NCBI RefSeq assembly: GCF_030818415.1
Contig: NZ_JAUTAE010000001.1
Coordinates: 1,862,501 to 1,926,500, forward strand
Direction of reading: 5' to 3'
Length of the DNA stretch: 64,000 nucleotides
Source of the DNA: Sphingomonas sp. SORGH_AS_0950
GTDB taxonomy: Bacteria > Pseudomonadota > Alphaproteobacteria > Sphingomonadales > Sphingomonadaceae
Shown: positions 38,643-48,248 of the stretch, in pieces
How positions within the stretch are numbered: position 1 is the stretch's first letter
Layout of the letters: each line of letters opens with the position of its first letter
Made by a program: the position numbers and the translations under genes
Notes under the pieces: generated by a model
Database searches by the model: none
Seen by the model: the letters and a program-made list of their open reading frames with translations, nothing else
What the model was told of the DNA's origin: nothing

Positions 38643-39994
38643 GGATGCCGCGTTCGATCCATGGCCGGATGATCGTCATCTCGGGCACCGCGATCCTCGC
38701 CGCGTTGCTGCTCGCGGGCTGGGCGCTAACCAGCGCGCTGGAGGGGATCGTGACGCGCGGGCTGGACCAGCGGCTCGATTCGGAGATCGCCGTCCTCGCC
38801 GCCGCGATCGGGCCGGACGGACGGGTCGACCGGGCGCGCATCGCCGATCGTCGCGGGCTGCTGGAGCCCGAGCCGGGCTGGCGCTGGCGGATCATGGGGC
38901 CTGACGGCACGCTGGGATCGGGCGATTTCCCGCCGCTCGTCGCGCCGCATCCCCCCGGCCCGGACGAAGCCGGTCGTTCCCCCGCCCCGCCGCCACCGGG
39001 CCCCGCCATCCAGGGCCCCCGCCCTGCCGAAGGTCGGACCGAACAGGGCGTGCGCGTCCATGCCCGGCAGATCGCCATCCCCTCCTCGCGCGGGTCCGTG
39101 ACGATCACCGCCGCCGCCCCGCGCGCGGTCGTCGCGCAGCCGATCCGCGCCGCGCTGGTCCCGTTGCTGGCGATGCTGGCCGGGCTGGGGGTGTTGCTGG
39201 CGGCGGCGAGCCTGATCCAGCTGCGGCTGGGGCTGCGCCCGTTGCGGCGGCTGCGCGATCAGGTGGCAGCGATCCGGGGCGGGACGCTGAGCCAGGTCGA
39301 CGAGGACCAGCCCGCCGAGCTTCGCCCGCTCGCGGTCGAACTCAACGCGATGGCCGCCGATAGCGAGCGCGCGCTTGCCACCGCGCGCGCCTCCGCCGCC
39401 AATCTGGCGCATGCGCTCAAGACGCCGGTCGCCACGCTGGCGCTCGATCTGGCGGACGATCCGCCCCGCGCGGCACAGGTCGCGCGGATCGATGCCACCA
39501 TTCGCCATCACCTCGCGCGGGCGCGGGTCCAGAACGGGGCGGTGCGCGCCGCGACCGCGCTCGGGCCCGCGATCCGCGACCTGACCCATGCGATTGGGCG
39601 GCTCCATGCCGATCGCGGCATCACCCTGTCCACCGACCTGCCCGACGATCTGGCGGTGGCGATGGACGCGCAGGATCTGGACGAGGTCGCGGGCAATCTG
39701 ATCGACAATGCCGCCCGCCATGCTCGCACCCGCGTCCTGATCGCGGCGCGGGCGGAGGAACGGCAGATCCGCCTGACCGTGTCGGACGACGGCCCCGGCA
39801 TCGCCGAGGCGGACCGGATTCGCGCAACCCAGGCGGGGGCCCGGCTGGACGAGCGGGGCGACGGGCATGGCTTCGGCCTGTCGATCGCGCGCGAACTGGC
39901 CGAGCTTCATGGCGGGCGACTGATCCTCGACGAAGCGGCGGGAGGCGGGCTGGCCGCCACCGTGCTGCTGCCCCGCGCCGCCCGCACCGCCTAG
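38639..39994 (+). CDS. Sensor histidine kinase
   Basis: Inner-membrane kinase of 451 residues. TM1 is near residues 13-33, a periplasmic loop near 34-162 contains a proline-rich stretch (residues 100-125, PPGPDEAGRSPAPPPPGP), and TM2 is near 166-190. A HAMP-like linker leads to the dimerisation helix with phospho-acceptor His258 in ANLAHALKTPVATL. The ATPase domain shows the N box (EVAGNLIDNAARHA), G1 (SDDGPGIAEAD) and G2 (GHGFGLSIARELAE). It overlaps the regulator by ATGA. The signal is unknown. Confidence 0.92.
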   Translation: MRMPRSIHGRMIVISGTAILAALLLAGWALTSALEGIVTRGLDQRLDSEIAVLAAAIGPDGRVDRARIADRRGLLEPEPGWRWRIMGPDGTLGSGDFPPLVAPHPPGPDEAGRSPAPPPPGPAIQGPRPAEGRTEQGVRVHARQIAIPSSRGSVTITAAAPRAVVAQPIRAALVPLLAMLAGLGVLLAAASLIQLRLGLRPLRRLRDQVAAIRGGTLSQVDEDQPAELRPLAVELNAMAADSERALATARASAANLAHALKTPVATLALDLADDPPRAAQVARIDATIRHHLARARVQNGAVRAATALGPAIRDLTHAIGRLHADRGITLSTDLPDDLAVAMDAQDLDEVAGNLIDNAARHARTRVLIAARAEERQIRLTVSDDGPGIAEADRIRATQAGARLDERGDGHGFGLSIARELAELHGGRLILDEAAGGGLAATVLLPRAARTA

Positions 39995-40004
39995 ACAGGA
40001 GAGC

Positions 40005-41603
40005 ATGATGATCCCCCGCCCCGCCCGCCTTCGCCCGATATGCCTGCTCCCCATGCTGGCCCTGCTGCTCCAGGCGCAGACGCCGGTTCCGGTCGCGCCG
40101 CCCTCGCCCGCCGACATTTATGGCCCGCTATTCGCCGCGGTGCAGGAGGCGCAGGTCTTTCCCGACGGCAAGACCTTCGCCGATGCGGTGCCGCGCGAAG
40201 AGCCGCAGGCGATCCTGGCCGCCTATGCGCGTGAGAAGCCGGTGGACAAGGCGGCGCTGGCGGCCTTCGTCCACCGCCATTTCTCGGTGCGCGGCGACGA
40301 GGCAAAGGCCCGCCCGCCGCTGCGCGCGCGTATCCGCGACCTGTGGCCCGTGCTGGGCCGCGCGCCCTTCGCCGCAACGCTCGGCTCCTCCGCGCTGGGG
40401 CTGAACCGTGGCTATATCGTACCCGGCGACCGGTTTCAGGAAATCTATTACTGGGACAGCTATTTCACGATGCTGGGGCTGAAGGCCGATGGCCAGGCGC
40501 CGCTGGTCGAGGCGATGCTCGCCAATTTCGTCGATCTGGTCGAGCGGTACGGCCATGTCCCGAACGGCACGCGCAGCTATTATCTCAGCCGGTCGCAGCC
40601 GCCGTTCCTGGCGCTGATGATGGACCTGTCGGACGATCGCGATCCGCCGCTGGCGAAGCGGCGGCTGGCGGCGCTGATCCGCGAGCATGACTATTGGATG
40701 GCGGGGGCGGACTGCCTGGATGCCACCGGCGCCTGCCGGCATGTCGTGCGGATGCCCGATGGCAGCCTGCTGAACCGTTATTGGGATGCGCGCGATACGC
40801 CGCGCGACGAGAGCTGGCGCGAGGATCGCGAAACCGCCGCCAGGGCCGCGCCCCGCCCCGCCGCGATCGTGCAGCGCGACCTGCGCGCGGCGGCGGAGTC
40901 GGGCTGGGACTTCAGCTCGCGCTGGCTGGGCGACCCGATGCGATTGGAGACGATCCGCACCACCGATATCGTGCCTGTCGACCTCAACAGCCTGTTGTGG
41001 ATCGGCGAAACCCGCATCGCCGCGCGGGCCAGGGCCGCCGGGGACGACGCGACCGCGCAGCGTTTCGCCGCCATGGCGACGCGGCGAAAGGCGGCGATCG
41101 ACCACTATCTCTGGGTCGCCAGAGAACGGCGCTTCGCCGATTGGGACCGGACGGCCCGGCGCCCCACGGCGGCACGCACCGCCGCCTCGCTCTTCCCGCT
41201 GTTCGCCGGGCTGGCGAGTGCCGAGCAGGCGCGCGCGGTCGCCGCATCCACCCGTGCCACGCTGGTCGGCGAGGGCGGGCTGCGCACCACCAATATCCGG
41301 TCGGGCCAGCAATGGGATGCCCCCAATGGCTGGGCGCCGCTGCAATGGATCGCGGTCGAGGGGCTCGGCCGCTATGGCGAACAGGCACTGGCCAGGGACA
41401 TCGCCCGCCGCTGGATCGCGACCGTCGCGCGAACCTATGCCGAGATGGGCAAGCTGCTGGAAAAATACGATGTCGAGGAACGGCGGCCTGGCGGCGGCGG
41501 GGAATATCCCACGCAGGACGGGTTCGGCTGGACCAACGGGGTCACGGCGGCGATGCTGGAGCGGTGGCCGGAACTGACCCCTTCGGATGGCGCGCCCCGA
41601 TAA
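40005..41603 (+). CDS. treA: Periplasmic alpha,alpha-trehalase (GH37)
   Basis: Splits trehalose to two glucose. The 532 residues begin with a signal peptide (hydrophobic CLLPMLALLLQAQ, cleavage after residue 25 or so). Both GH37 signatures are seen: PGDRFQEIYYWDSYF near 139-153 and QWDAPNGWAPLQW near 436-448. The catalytic Asp/Glu are in RYWDARDTPRDESW-like and DEAE-type regions as expected. AGGAG lies 3-6 nt before tandem ATG codons at 40005 and 40008. It follows the two-component genes by 10 bases and could be under the same control. It is a second trehalose-degrading candidate beside GH15. Confidence 0.93.
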   Translation: MMIPRPARLRPICLLPMLALLLQAQTPVPVAPPSPADIYGPLFAAVQEAQVFPDGKTFADAVPREEPQAILAAYAREKPVDKAALAAFVHRHFSVRGDEAKARPPLRARIRDLWPVLGRAPFAATLGSSALGLNRGYIVPGDRFQEIYYWDSYFTMLGLKADGQAPLVEAMLANFVDLVERYGHVPNGTRSYYLSRSQPPFLALMMDLSDDRDPPLAKRRLAALIREHDYWMAGADCLDATGACRHVVRMPDGSLLNRYWDARDTPRDESWREDRETAARAAPRPAAIVQRDLRAAAESGWDFSSRWLGDPMRLETIRTTDIVPVDLNSLLWIGETRIAARARAAGDDATAQRFAAMATRRKAAIDHYLWVARERRFADWDRTARRPTAARTAASLFPLFAGLASAEQARAVAASTRATLVGEGGLRTTNIRSGQQWDAPNGWAPLQWIAVEGLGRYGEQALARDIARRWIATVARTYAEMGKLLEKYDVEERRPGGGGEYPTQDGFGWTNGVTAAMLERWPELTPSDGAPR

Positions 41604-41669
41604 GGGGTTCATGCGGAGGCGCGAACAAAAACTCTCCCCCCGCCCCGGACTTCGTGTAGCGGACCCCGC

Positions 41670-42953
41670 ATGACCGACATTCCGCACACCGTCCTAGGCA
41701 TCGACTTCGGCACCACCAACTCGGTCATCGCGCGTGCCGAGGGCGGGCAGTCCCATCTCGTCCCCCTCAAGGGGCCCAAGGACGCCGATCCGGTCTTCCG
41801 TTCGGCGCTGTGCTTCTGGGAAGATGACGGGATCGCGGTCGAGGCGGGGCCCTGGGCGATCGCCGAATATCTCGACTTTCCGGGTGGCAGCCGCTTCATC
41901 CAGTCGTTCAAGTCGGTCGCCGCCTCACCCGTGTTCGAGCATGCGACGGTGTTCGACAAACGCTATCGCTTCGAGGAACTGGGTCGCACCTTTCTCGACC
42001 GGATGGCGGCGCATGGCGGTGGCGCCCTGGACGGCAAGGCGGCGCGGATCGTGGTCGGGCGGCCGGTGGAATATGCCGGGCACCGCCCCGACGAGGCGCT
42101 CGCCCGCCAGCGTTACGACGCGATGTTCGCGCGGCTGGGGGCGGAGATCCACTATGTCTATGAACCGCTGGGCGCGGCATTCAGCTATGCCTCGCGGATC
42201 ACCGAGCCCGCGACCGTATTGGTTGCCGATTTCGGCGGCGGCACCAGCGACTTTTCGATCGTCCGCATCGCCGCGCCCGGCGCCGCGCGCCGCTGCGAAC
42301 CGCTGGGCCATGCCGGTGTCGGCATTGCGGGCGATCGGTTCGACCAGCGGCTGATCGATCACCTCGTCCTGCCGCTGCTGGGCGCGGGCGGCCAATATCG
42401 GTCGTTCGACAAGGTGCTGGAGATTCCGCGCGGCTATTTCGCCGATTTCGGCGACTGGTCGCGCCTGGCGCTGATGCGCAACCGCAAGACGCTGGCCGAA
42501 CTGGAGAAGCTGCGCCGCGCCGCGCTCGACCCGGAGGCGATCGGCCGGATGATCGCGATCATCGAGGAGGAGCAGGGATACCGGCTCTACGACGCGGTCG
42601 GCCGGGTGAAGCGCGACCTGTCGGCGGCGGAGGAGGCGCGGTTCCGGTTCGAAGGCGGCGGCCGGTCGATCGAGGCGGGTGTCAGCCGGAAGGATTTCGA
42701 AAGCTGGATCGCCCCCGATCTGGCGCGGATCGAGCAGGCGGTCGACCGGGCGATGACGGCGGCGGCGACCGGGCCCGAGCAGATCGACCAGGTGTTCCTG
42801 ACCGGCGGCACCTCGCTGATGCCCGCGATCCGGCGGATGTTCGAGATGCGCTTCGGCGAGGGCAAGATCGCGACCGGCGGCGAACTCACCTCGATCGCGC
42901 ATGGCCTGGCGCTGATCGGAGAGCAGGCGGATATCGGGGCCTGGGCGGTGTAA
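41670..42953 (+). CDS. Hsp70-family chaperone-like protein (YegD type)
   Basis: Cytosolic ATPase of 427 residues with an Hsp70/actin nucleotide-binding domain and no normal C-terminal substrate domain. Phosphate-1 loop GIDFGTTNSVIA is at residues 9-20, phosphate-2 VADFGGGTSDFSIV near 187-200, and the adenosine motif FLTGGTSLMPAIRRMF near 377-392. A helical insert around 260-310 is like YegD. Its clients and partners are not known. No ribosome site is obvious before the ATG at 41670. It is alone and convergent with the TonB receptor gene, with repeat B between. Confidence 0.9.
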   Translation: MTDIPHTVLGIDFGTTNSVIARAEGGQSHLVPLKGPKDADPVFRSALCFWEDDGIAVEAGPWAIAEYLDFPGGSRFIQSFKSVAASPVFEHATVFDKRYRFEELGRTFLDRMAAHGGGALDGKAARIVVGRPVEYAGHRPDEALARQRYDAMFARLGAEIHYVYEPLGAAFSYASRITEPATVLVADFGGGTSDFSIVRIAAPGAARRCEPLGHAGVGIAGDRFDQRLIDHLVLPLLGAGGQYRSFDKVLEIPRGYFADFGDWSRLALMRNRKTLAELEKLRRAALDPEAIGRMIAIIEEEQGYRLYDAVGRVKRDLSAAEEARFRFEGGGRSIEAGVSRKDFESWIAPDLARIEQAVDRAMTAAATGPEQIDQVFLTGGTSLMPAIRRMFEMRFGEGKIATGGELTSIAHGLALIGEQADIGAWAV

Positions 42954-43120
42954 AAGCCCCTCCCGCAGGCGGATTTCAGGTCGGTCATGCCCCCGGCATG
43001 ACCTGAACGATGCAGGGCATCGTTTACCTGAAACTGGTTTGGGGAGGGCAAGGCCACAGGCTATGGTCTCGGTGAGACTCCATGCCCTCCCCCATCCCCT
43101 CCCGCCTGCGGGAGGGGAGC
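42954..43120. repeat. Repeat family B, copy 4, interrupted
   Basis: Family B ends (CCCCTCCCGCAGGCGG at the left, CCCTCCCCCATCCCCTCCCGC at the right), but the left half is cut after GCAGGCGG by about 65 bp of other sequence before GTTTGGGGAGGGC resumes. It lies at the convergent junction of the Hsp70-like and TonB receptor genes. Confidence 0.8.
42974..43033. other. Three-way-junction element nested in repeat B
   Basis: Outer perfect stem TTTCAGGT (42974-42981) with ACCTGAAA (43026-43033) encloses two perfect hairpins: GGTCATGCC-CCC-GGCATGACC (42983-43003) and AACGATGC-AGG-GCATCGTT (43006-43024). The parts abut with one to two unpaired bases, giving a compact three-way junction in either DNA or RNA. 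Confidence 0.75.
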
Positions 43121-43145
43121 GGCTAGAGGCCAGGGCGGGGTTCTA

Positions 43146-45533
43146 TCAGAATCCCTTTTTCAGCGTCACGAACCACTGGCGCGGCGCGCCGGCGAGCAGC
43201 GTCTGGTTGTCGCCGCTGGCGGTGAAGCCGTTGGTGCCGATGGTCGAGATATAGCGCTTGTCGGTCAGGTTGGTCACGCTGCCCTCGATCGAGAAGCCGC
43301 CCCAGGCCTCGGGGAAGCGATAGCCGATGCTGGCATCGACCAGCACGCGACCCGCCACCGACTGGTCGTTCAGATAGGTGAAGTAGCGCTTCGACATGTA
43401 ATCCGCGCCGACCCGGCCGAAGAACCGGCTGTCGTCATAGACCAGCTCGCCCTTGACCATGTTCTGCGGCGTGTCGACGACATAGCGGCCCTTCTCCGCC
43501 AGCAGGTTGCCCGAACCGTCGCGCACCGTCTGTTGATAGGTCGCATGATTGTACGAATAGCTGGCCAACGCCGAGAAGGCCGGGGTCAGGCGGTAGAAGG
43601 CCGAAACCTCCGCGCCATAGCTTTCGACGCGGCCGACATTGTTCAGCGTCGGCGGAATGCCCTGGATCGCGGTGCCGACCGAATAGGTCAGCAGGCGGTC
43701 GGAAAAGTCGATATAATAGCCGACCGCCGACAGTTGCAGCCCGCCGGTGCGATAGCGCAGGCCACCCTCGGCCGTCTTGGACTTTTCGGGGCGCACCGTG
43801 TTGGCCACGGCATTGAACGCCGCCTGGCTGATCGAGAAGGGCGGTGCGGTCGCGGCGGCGACGAAGGCGCGCATATTCTCGGTATAGCTGGCGAAGACCT
43901 CCGCCTGGTTGCCCAGGTGCAGCACCGCGCCGATCTGCGGCAGGAACCAGTCCTGGCTCTTGATCCGGCCGCGCGCCAGCGTCCCCGCCAGCACATTGGC
44001 CTGGTTGCGCACGCGCATCCCCTTCCAACCGCCATTGATGGTCAGCTGGCCGATGTCGAGCGTGTCGCCGACCGAATATTGCAGCGTCTCGGTGTCGTAC
44101 TTGCCGTTCCACGCGGTCGACATCGGATTGCTCTGATAGTCCAGCGCGTTGCGGTTCGGCGTCGCGGTATCGGTCATGCCATAGAGGCGACGTGCCTGGT
44201 GCAGCGTGTTGCTCTCATACCAGCCGGTCAGCGCCAGCGTGTTGGCGCCGGTGGTCAGCGCCAGCTTGGCGATGGTCCCCGCGCGGTCGAGGCTGTACTG
44301 GGTCGTGCGGAAGGACAGCGGCGCGGGGTTGGTGATCGGCGTGCCGTCGGCATTGGGCGCGCCCAGCGTGGTCGGGCTGTAGGGCGTGATCCACGACCCC
44401 TGTCCCTTGTTATGATGATAATAGCTGGTCGAGGTCAGCGACAGGCTGTCGGTCAGCTTGGCGTCGAAGGTTACGCCGCCCAGATAGTCGCGGCGCAGAC
44501 CCGCCGCGTCATAATAGCCGTCGTCCAGCGTGATGCCGCTCGGCAGGCCGATCCCGACCCCGGCATAGGGCGCGGAAAAGCCGTTCAGCGAACCGTTCGC
44601 CTTCTGATAGGCCGCCGCCGCCGCGCCGTTGGTCGCCTGCTTGGCATAGAGGATCGCCAGCGGATAATTGTTGCTGATATTGTCGTTGAAATAGCCGCGA
44701 CGCTTGATGATATCGAGGCTCAGGTCCTGATAGTCGTTCTCGCGACGGTCGGAAAAGTTGAAGAAGCCGGTGATCGAGCCGCGATCGCCGAAATCCTTGA
44801 CGATCTTGGCATTGGCCTGATGCTGACGCTGGCTGCCATAGCCCTTCCACTTGTCGGTAGTCAGATAGGCATAGCTCAGATAGCCCTTCAGCCCGCCGCC
44901 CAGGTCGCCGCTGTCGACACGGATGAAGGCGCGCGCGGTATCGTTGCTGCCATAGGTGCCCGACGCGGCGATCCCGGCGGTGTCGGACGGGGTGCGGCTG
45001 GTGAACTGGATGGTACCGCCCAGATTGCTGGTCGAGGCGGTGCCCAGCGCGCCCGCGCCCTGCGCGACGCTGGTCGAGGCGATATTCTCCGAGATGATCG
45101 CGCGGCTGATGTGCAGGCCGTTGGTCGGGCCATAGCTCATGTCGCCCAGCGGCACGCCGTCGAGCGTGAAGCCCAGCTGGTTCTGATTGAACCCGCGCAG
45201 CGAGATCTTGGTCGACCATTCATAGGCGCCGAAGGGATCGGCCGACTGGAAGTTCACGCCCGGCAGCTTCGAGATCGCCTTGAGCGGCGACGTGCCGGGG
45301 GTCAGCCGGTCGAGATCGGCGGCGGTGACGGTCTGGACCTGGCGGCTCTGGCCGAAGCCGAGCACGACGACGTCACCCGAATTGCCCGACTGATCGGTAT
45401 CGGTCGTGCTGGGGTCGGCGACCACCGGGTCGCTCGCCGTGCCGGTAACAGCGGCCTGCGCGGGCAACCCCTGCGCCGCGACGCCGGGTGCGATCAGCGC
45501 GACCGTCGCAACACCGACCAGATACTTCACCAT
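43146..45533 (-). CDS. TonB-dependent outer-membrane receptor
   Basis: Outer-membrane active importer of 795 residues. A signal peptide ends near AAQG (residue 21), then a TonB-box-like DVVVLGFG near 54-61, a plug domain (LKAISKLPGVNFQSADPFG, STKISLRGFNQNQLGFTLDG) to about 190, and a beta-barrel to the terminal phenylalanine (WFVTLKKGF). The substrate is not evident; no FecI/FecR or transport gene adjoins. The barrel ends with QTLLAGAPRQW, a typical last-strand region. The ATG at 45533 is followed by a normal signal sequence. Confidence 0.93.
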   Translation of the reverse strand: MVKYLVGVATVALIAPGVAAQGLPAQAAVTGTASDPVVADPSTTDTDQSGNSGDVVVLGFGQSRQVQTVTAADLDRLTPGTSPLKAISKLPGVNFQSADPFGAYEWSTKISLRGFNQNQLGFTLDGVPLGDMSYGPTNGLHISRAIISENIASTSVAQGAGALGTASTSNLGGTIQFTSRTPSDTAGIAASGTYGSNDTARAFIRVDSGDLGGGLKGYLSYAYLTTDKWKGYGSQRQHQANAKIVKDFGDRGSITGFFNFSDRRENDYQDLSLDIIKRRGYFNDNISNNYPLAILYAKQATNGAAAAAYQKANGSLNGFSAPYAGVGIGLPSGITLDDGYYDAAGLRRDYLGGVTFDAKLTDSLSLTSTSYYHHNKGQGSWITPYSPTTLGAPNADGTPITNPAPLSFRTTQYSLDRAGTIAKLALTTGANTLALTGWYESNTLHQARRLYGMTDTATPNRNALDYQSNPMSTAWNGKYDTETLQYSVGDTLDIGQLTINGGWKGMRVRNQANVLAGTLARGRIKSQDWFLPQIGAVLHLGNQAEVFASYTENMRAFVAAATAPPFSISQAAFNAVANTVRPEKSKTAEGGLRYRTGGLQLSAVGYYIDFSDRLLTYSVGTAIQGIPPTLNNVGRVESYGAEVSAFYRLTPAFSALASYSYNHATYQQTVRDGSGNLLAEKGRYVVDTPQNMVKGELVYDDSRFFGRVGADYMSKRYFTYLNDQSVAGRVLVDASIGYRFPEAWGGFSIEGSVTNLTDKRYISTIGTNGFTASGDNQTLLAGAPRQWFVTLKKGF

Positions 45534-45662
45534 GATGTTTCGCCCCCAAATGGCTCGTTAACCCAATGGAGCGGGCGCATGGGACCGGCGCGTGACATCA
45601 TGGCGACAGCGTAATGACCGGTTTGTGACGGCCTGCCGTTGTGGCTTTGCGGTCACGTACTT

Positions 45663-45801
45663 TTCCTCCCCTGCAAGGGGAGGGGGACCAGCGAAGCTGG
45701 TGGAGGGGTGTCACCACTTGCGAGGATGGCGGAACCTCGCACAGCGGGACACCCCTCCGTCAGGGCTTCGCCCTGCCACCTCCCCTTGCAGGGGAGGAAA
45801 A
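45663..45801. repeat. Repeat family A, copy 4
   Basis: Ends TTCCTCCCCTGCAAGGGGAGG and CCTCCCCTTGCAGGGGAGG, with GGAGGGGTGT and ACACCCCTCC inner arms. With the malic enzyme terminator it takes up most of the 323-base gap between the TonB receptor and malic enzyme genes; nothing else is seen there. Confidence 0.88.
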
Positions 45802-45838
45802 AAGGGGGCCGGACAACCCGCGTTGCCCGGCCCCCTTT
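45797..45838 (-). terminator. Terminator after maeB
   Basis: On the minus strand GGGGGCCGGGCAA...TTGTCCGGCCCCC followed by TTTTTTCC, 19 bases after the malic enzyme stop. Confidence 0.88.
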
Positions 45839-45856
45839 CCTACCGATCTCCGAAAA

Positions 45857-48115
45857 TCAGCGCGCGATGCCGCCCGCCGCCAGCACCGCCAGCGTGACCA
45901 GGTCACCGGCGGTCGAGGTCATCGGCGCGATCTGCACCGGCTTTTCCATGCCGATCAGCATCGGGCCGATCATGCTGTCGCCGCCCAGTTCGCGCAGCAG
46001 CTTGGCCGAGATATTGGCCGACTGGAGACCCGGCATGATGAGAACGTTCGCCGGACCCGACAGGCGCGAGAAGGGGAAGTTCGCCATCTGCTTGGGGTTC
46101 AGCGCGACGTCGGGGGCCATGTCGCCCTCATATTCGAAGCCGACCTGCCGCTTGTCGAGCTCCGCCACGCCGTCGCGGATATTGTCGATCCACTGGCCCT
46201 CGGGATTGCCGAAGGTCGAATAGGACAGGAAGGCCACGCGCGGCTCATGCCCCATGCGGCGCGCCACCGCCGCGGTGCGCTCGGCGATGTCGGCCAGTTC
46301 CTCGGCGGAGGGGCGTTCATTGACCGTGGTGTCGGCGATGAAGACGGTGTGGCTCTGCCCGACGAGCAGGTGGATGCCGAACGGCACCTTGCCGTCGACC
46401 GGATCGATGACCCGACGGATCTCGCGGAAGCTCTGCGCATAGGTGCGGGTGATGCCGGTGATCATCGCATCCGCCATGCCCAGTTGCAGCATGACCGAAC
46501 CGAAGATGTTGCGGTCCTGGTTGATCAGCCGCTCGGCATCGCGCTTCAGGTAACCGCGCCGCTGGAGCCGCTCATAGAGGAAGTCGACCATCTGCGGCAC
46601 CATCTCCGAGGTGCGGCTGTTATGGACTTCATATTCCTTGGGGTTGGTGACGCCCAGCGCGGCCAGACGGTCATAGACGTCGTCGCGCCCGACCAGCACC
46701 GGAATGCCGTAACCACCTTCCTTGAATGCGATGGCGGCGCGCAGCACCACCTCTTCCTCGCCCTCGGCGAACAGCACGCGCTTGGGGTGCGCCTTGGCGC
46801 CCTCATAGGCCAGCGTCAGGACCGAGGTGGTCGGGTTGAGACGCGCGCGCAGCTTCTGGCGATAGGCGTCCATGTCGAGGATCGGCCGCGTCGCCACGCC
46901 CGAATCCATCGCCGCCTTGGCCACCGCCGAGGGGACCAGCTCCATCAGGCGCGGATCGAAGGGCGCGGGGATGATATATTCGGGGCCGAAGCTGTGCTGC
47001 GTGCCATAGGCCAGCGCCACTTCCTCCGGCACACGCTGGCGCGCCAGTTCGGCGATCGCGTTGGCGGCGGCAATCTTCATCTCGTCATTGATGCCGGTCG
47101 CGCGCACGTCGAGCGCGCCGCGGAAGATGAAGGGGAAGCCGATGACGTTGTTGACCTGGTTCGGATAGTCCGACCGCCCGGTCGCGACGATCGCGTCGGG
47201 GCGCGCCGCCTTGGCGAGTTCGGGGCGGATTTCCGGTTCCGGGTTCGCCATCGCGAAGATGATCGGCGAGGGCGCCATGTCCTTGACCATCTCGGGCTTG
47301 AGCGCGCCCGCCGCCGACAGCCCCAGGAACACGTCCGCGCCGTGCAGCGCTTCGGTCAGGGTGCGGCGGTCGGTGACGGCGGCATGCGCCGACTGCCACT
47401 GGTTGATGTCGTCGCGGCCCTGATAGATGACGCCGGTGCGGTCGCACATGATGACATTGTCGTGGCGGACGCCCATCGCCTTCATCAACTCGGTACAGGC
47501 GATCGCCGCCGCGCCCGCGCCGTTGACGACGACCTTGATCTCGTCCAGCCGCCGCTTGGTCAGCAGGCAGGCATTGATGAGCCCCGCCGCGCAGATGATC
47601 GCGGTGCCGTGCTGGTCGTCATGGAAGACCGGGATGTTCATCCGCTCGCGCAGCGTCTGCTCGATGATGAAGCATTCGGGGGCCTTGATGTCTTCCAGGT
47701 TGATGCCGCCGAAGCTCGGCTCCATCAGCTCGATCGCGTCGATGATCCGGTCGACATCCTCGGTCTTCAGCTCGATATCGATCGAGTCGACATCGGCGAA
47801 GCGCTTGAAGAGCACCGCCTTGCCCTCCATCACCGGCTTGGAGGCGAGCGCGCCGAGATTGCCCAGGCCCAGGATCGCGGTGCCGTTGGAGATGACCGCG
47901 ACCAGATTGCCCTTGGCGGTATAGTCATAGGCGGTGGCGGGATCGTCGGCGATGGCCAGCACCGGCACCGCGACGCCGGGCGAATAGGCCAGCGCCAGGT
48001 CGCGCTGCGTCGCCATCGGCTTGGACGCGATGATCTCGATCTTGCCGGGCCGCCCCTCGGAATGGAACAGCAGGGCCTCGCGCTCGGAGAACTGATCGGT
48101 GGGTTCGTCGGTCAT
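45857..48115 (-). CDS. maeB: NADP-dependent malic enzyme, phosphotransacetylase-fused
   Basis: Oxidative decarboxylation of malate to pyruvate with NADPH. The 752 residues match the MaeB class: malic N-domain (LAYSPGVAVPVLAI near 43-56, with the catalytic Tyr/Lys region), NAD(P)-binding domain (KVVVNGAGAAAIACTELM near 195-212, INLEDIKAPECF metal site) and a C-terminal phosphate acetyltransferase-like domain from about 430 (VLFAEGEEEVVLRAA) that is regulatory and not active in studied members. It supplies reducing power and pyruvate from the TCA cycle. The gene is single, with its own terminator. Confidence 0.95.
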   Translation of the reverse strand: MTDEPTDQFSEREALLFHSEGRPGKIEIIASKPMATQRDLALAYSPGVAVPVLAIADDPATAYDYTAKGNLVAVISNGTAILGLGNLGALASKPVMEGKAVLFKRFADVDSIDIELKTEDVDRIIDAIELMEPSFGGINLEDIKAPECFIIEQTLRERMNIPVFHDDQHGTAIICAAGLINACLLTKRRLDEIKVVVNGAGAAAIACTELMKAMGVRHDNVIMCDRTGVIYQGRDDINQWQSAHAAVTDRRTLTEALHGADVFLGLSAAGALKPEMVKDMAPSPIIFAMANPEPEIRPELAKAARPDAIVATGRSDYPNQVNNVIGFPFIFRGALDVRATGINDEMKIAAANAIAELARQRVPEEVALAYGTQHSFGPEYIIPAPFDPRLMELVPSAVAKAAMDSGVATRPILDMDAYRQKLRARLNPTTSVLTLAYEGAKAHPKRVLFAEGEEEVVLRAAIAFKEGGYGIPVLVGRDDVYDRLAALGVTNPKEYEVHNSRTSEMVPQMVDFLYERLQRRGYLKRDAERLINQDRNIFGSVMLQLGMADAMITGITRTYAQSFREIRRVIDPVDGKVPFGIHLLVGQSHTVFIADTTVNERPSAEELADIAERTAAVARRMGHEPRVAFLSYSTFGNPEGQWIDNIRDGVAELDKRQVGFEYEGDMAPDVALNPKQMANFPFSRLSGPANVLIMPGLQSANISAKLLRELGGDSMIGPMLIGMEKPVQIAPMTSTAGDLVTLAVLAAGGIAR

Positions 48116-48248
48116 GCGCGCGGCCTTCGATGCTGTGGATACTAAGGACGCTACGGCTCTTGAAGGTTTCGGACACGGCTGACAACCCTGTCACGCAGCC
48201 CTTTTGCCGCCCTAGGCAAGTCCGGGCATCAGCCTTATACGTTCATCC

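Noticed and set aside
43533..48145. Two long plus-strand frames opposite the TonB receptor and malic enzyme genes
   Set aside because: Both are antisense to well-supported genes; composition is Arg-, His- and Asp-rich as in other shadows.
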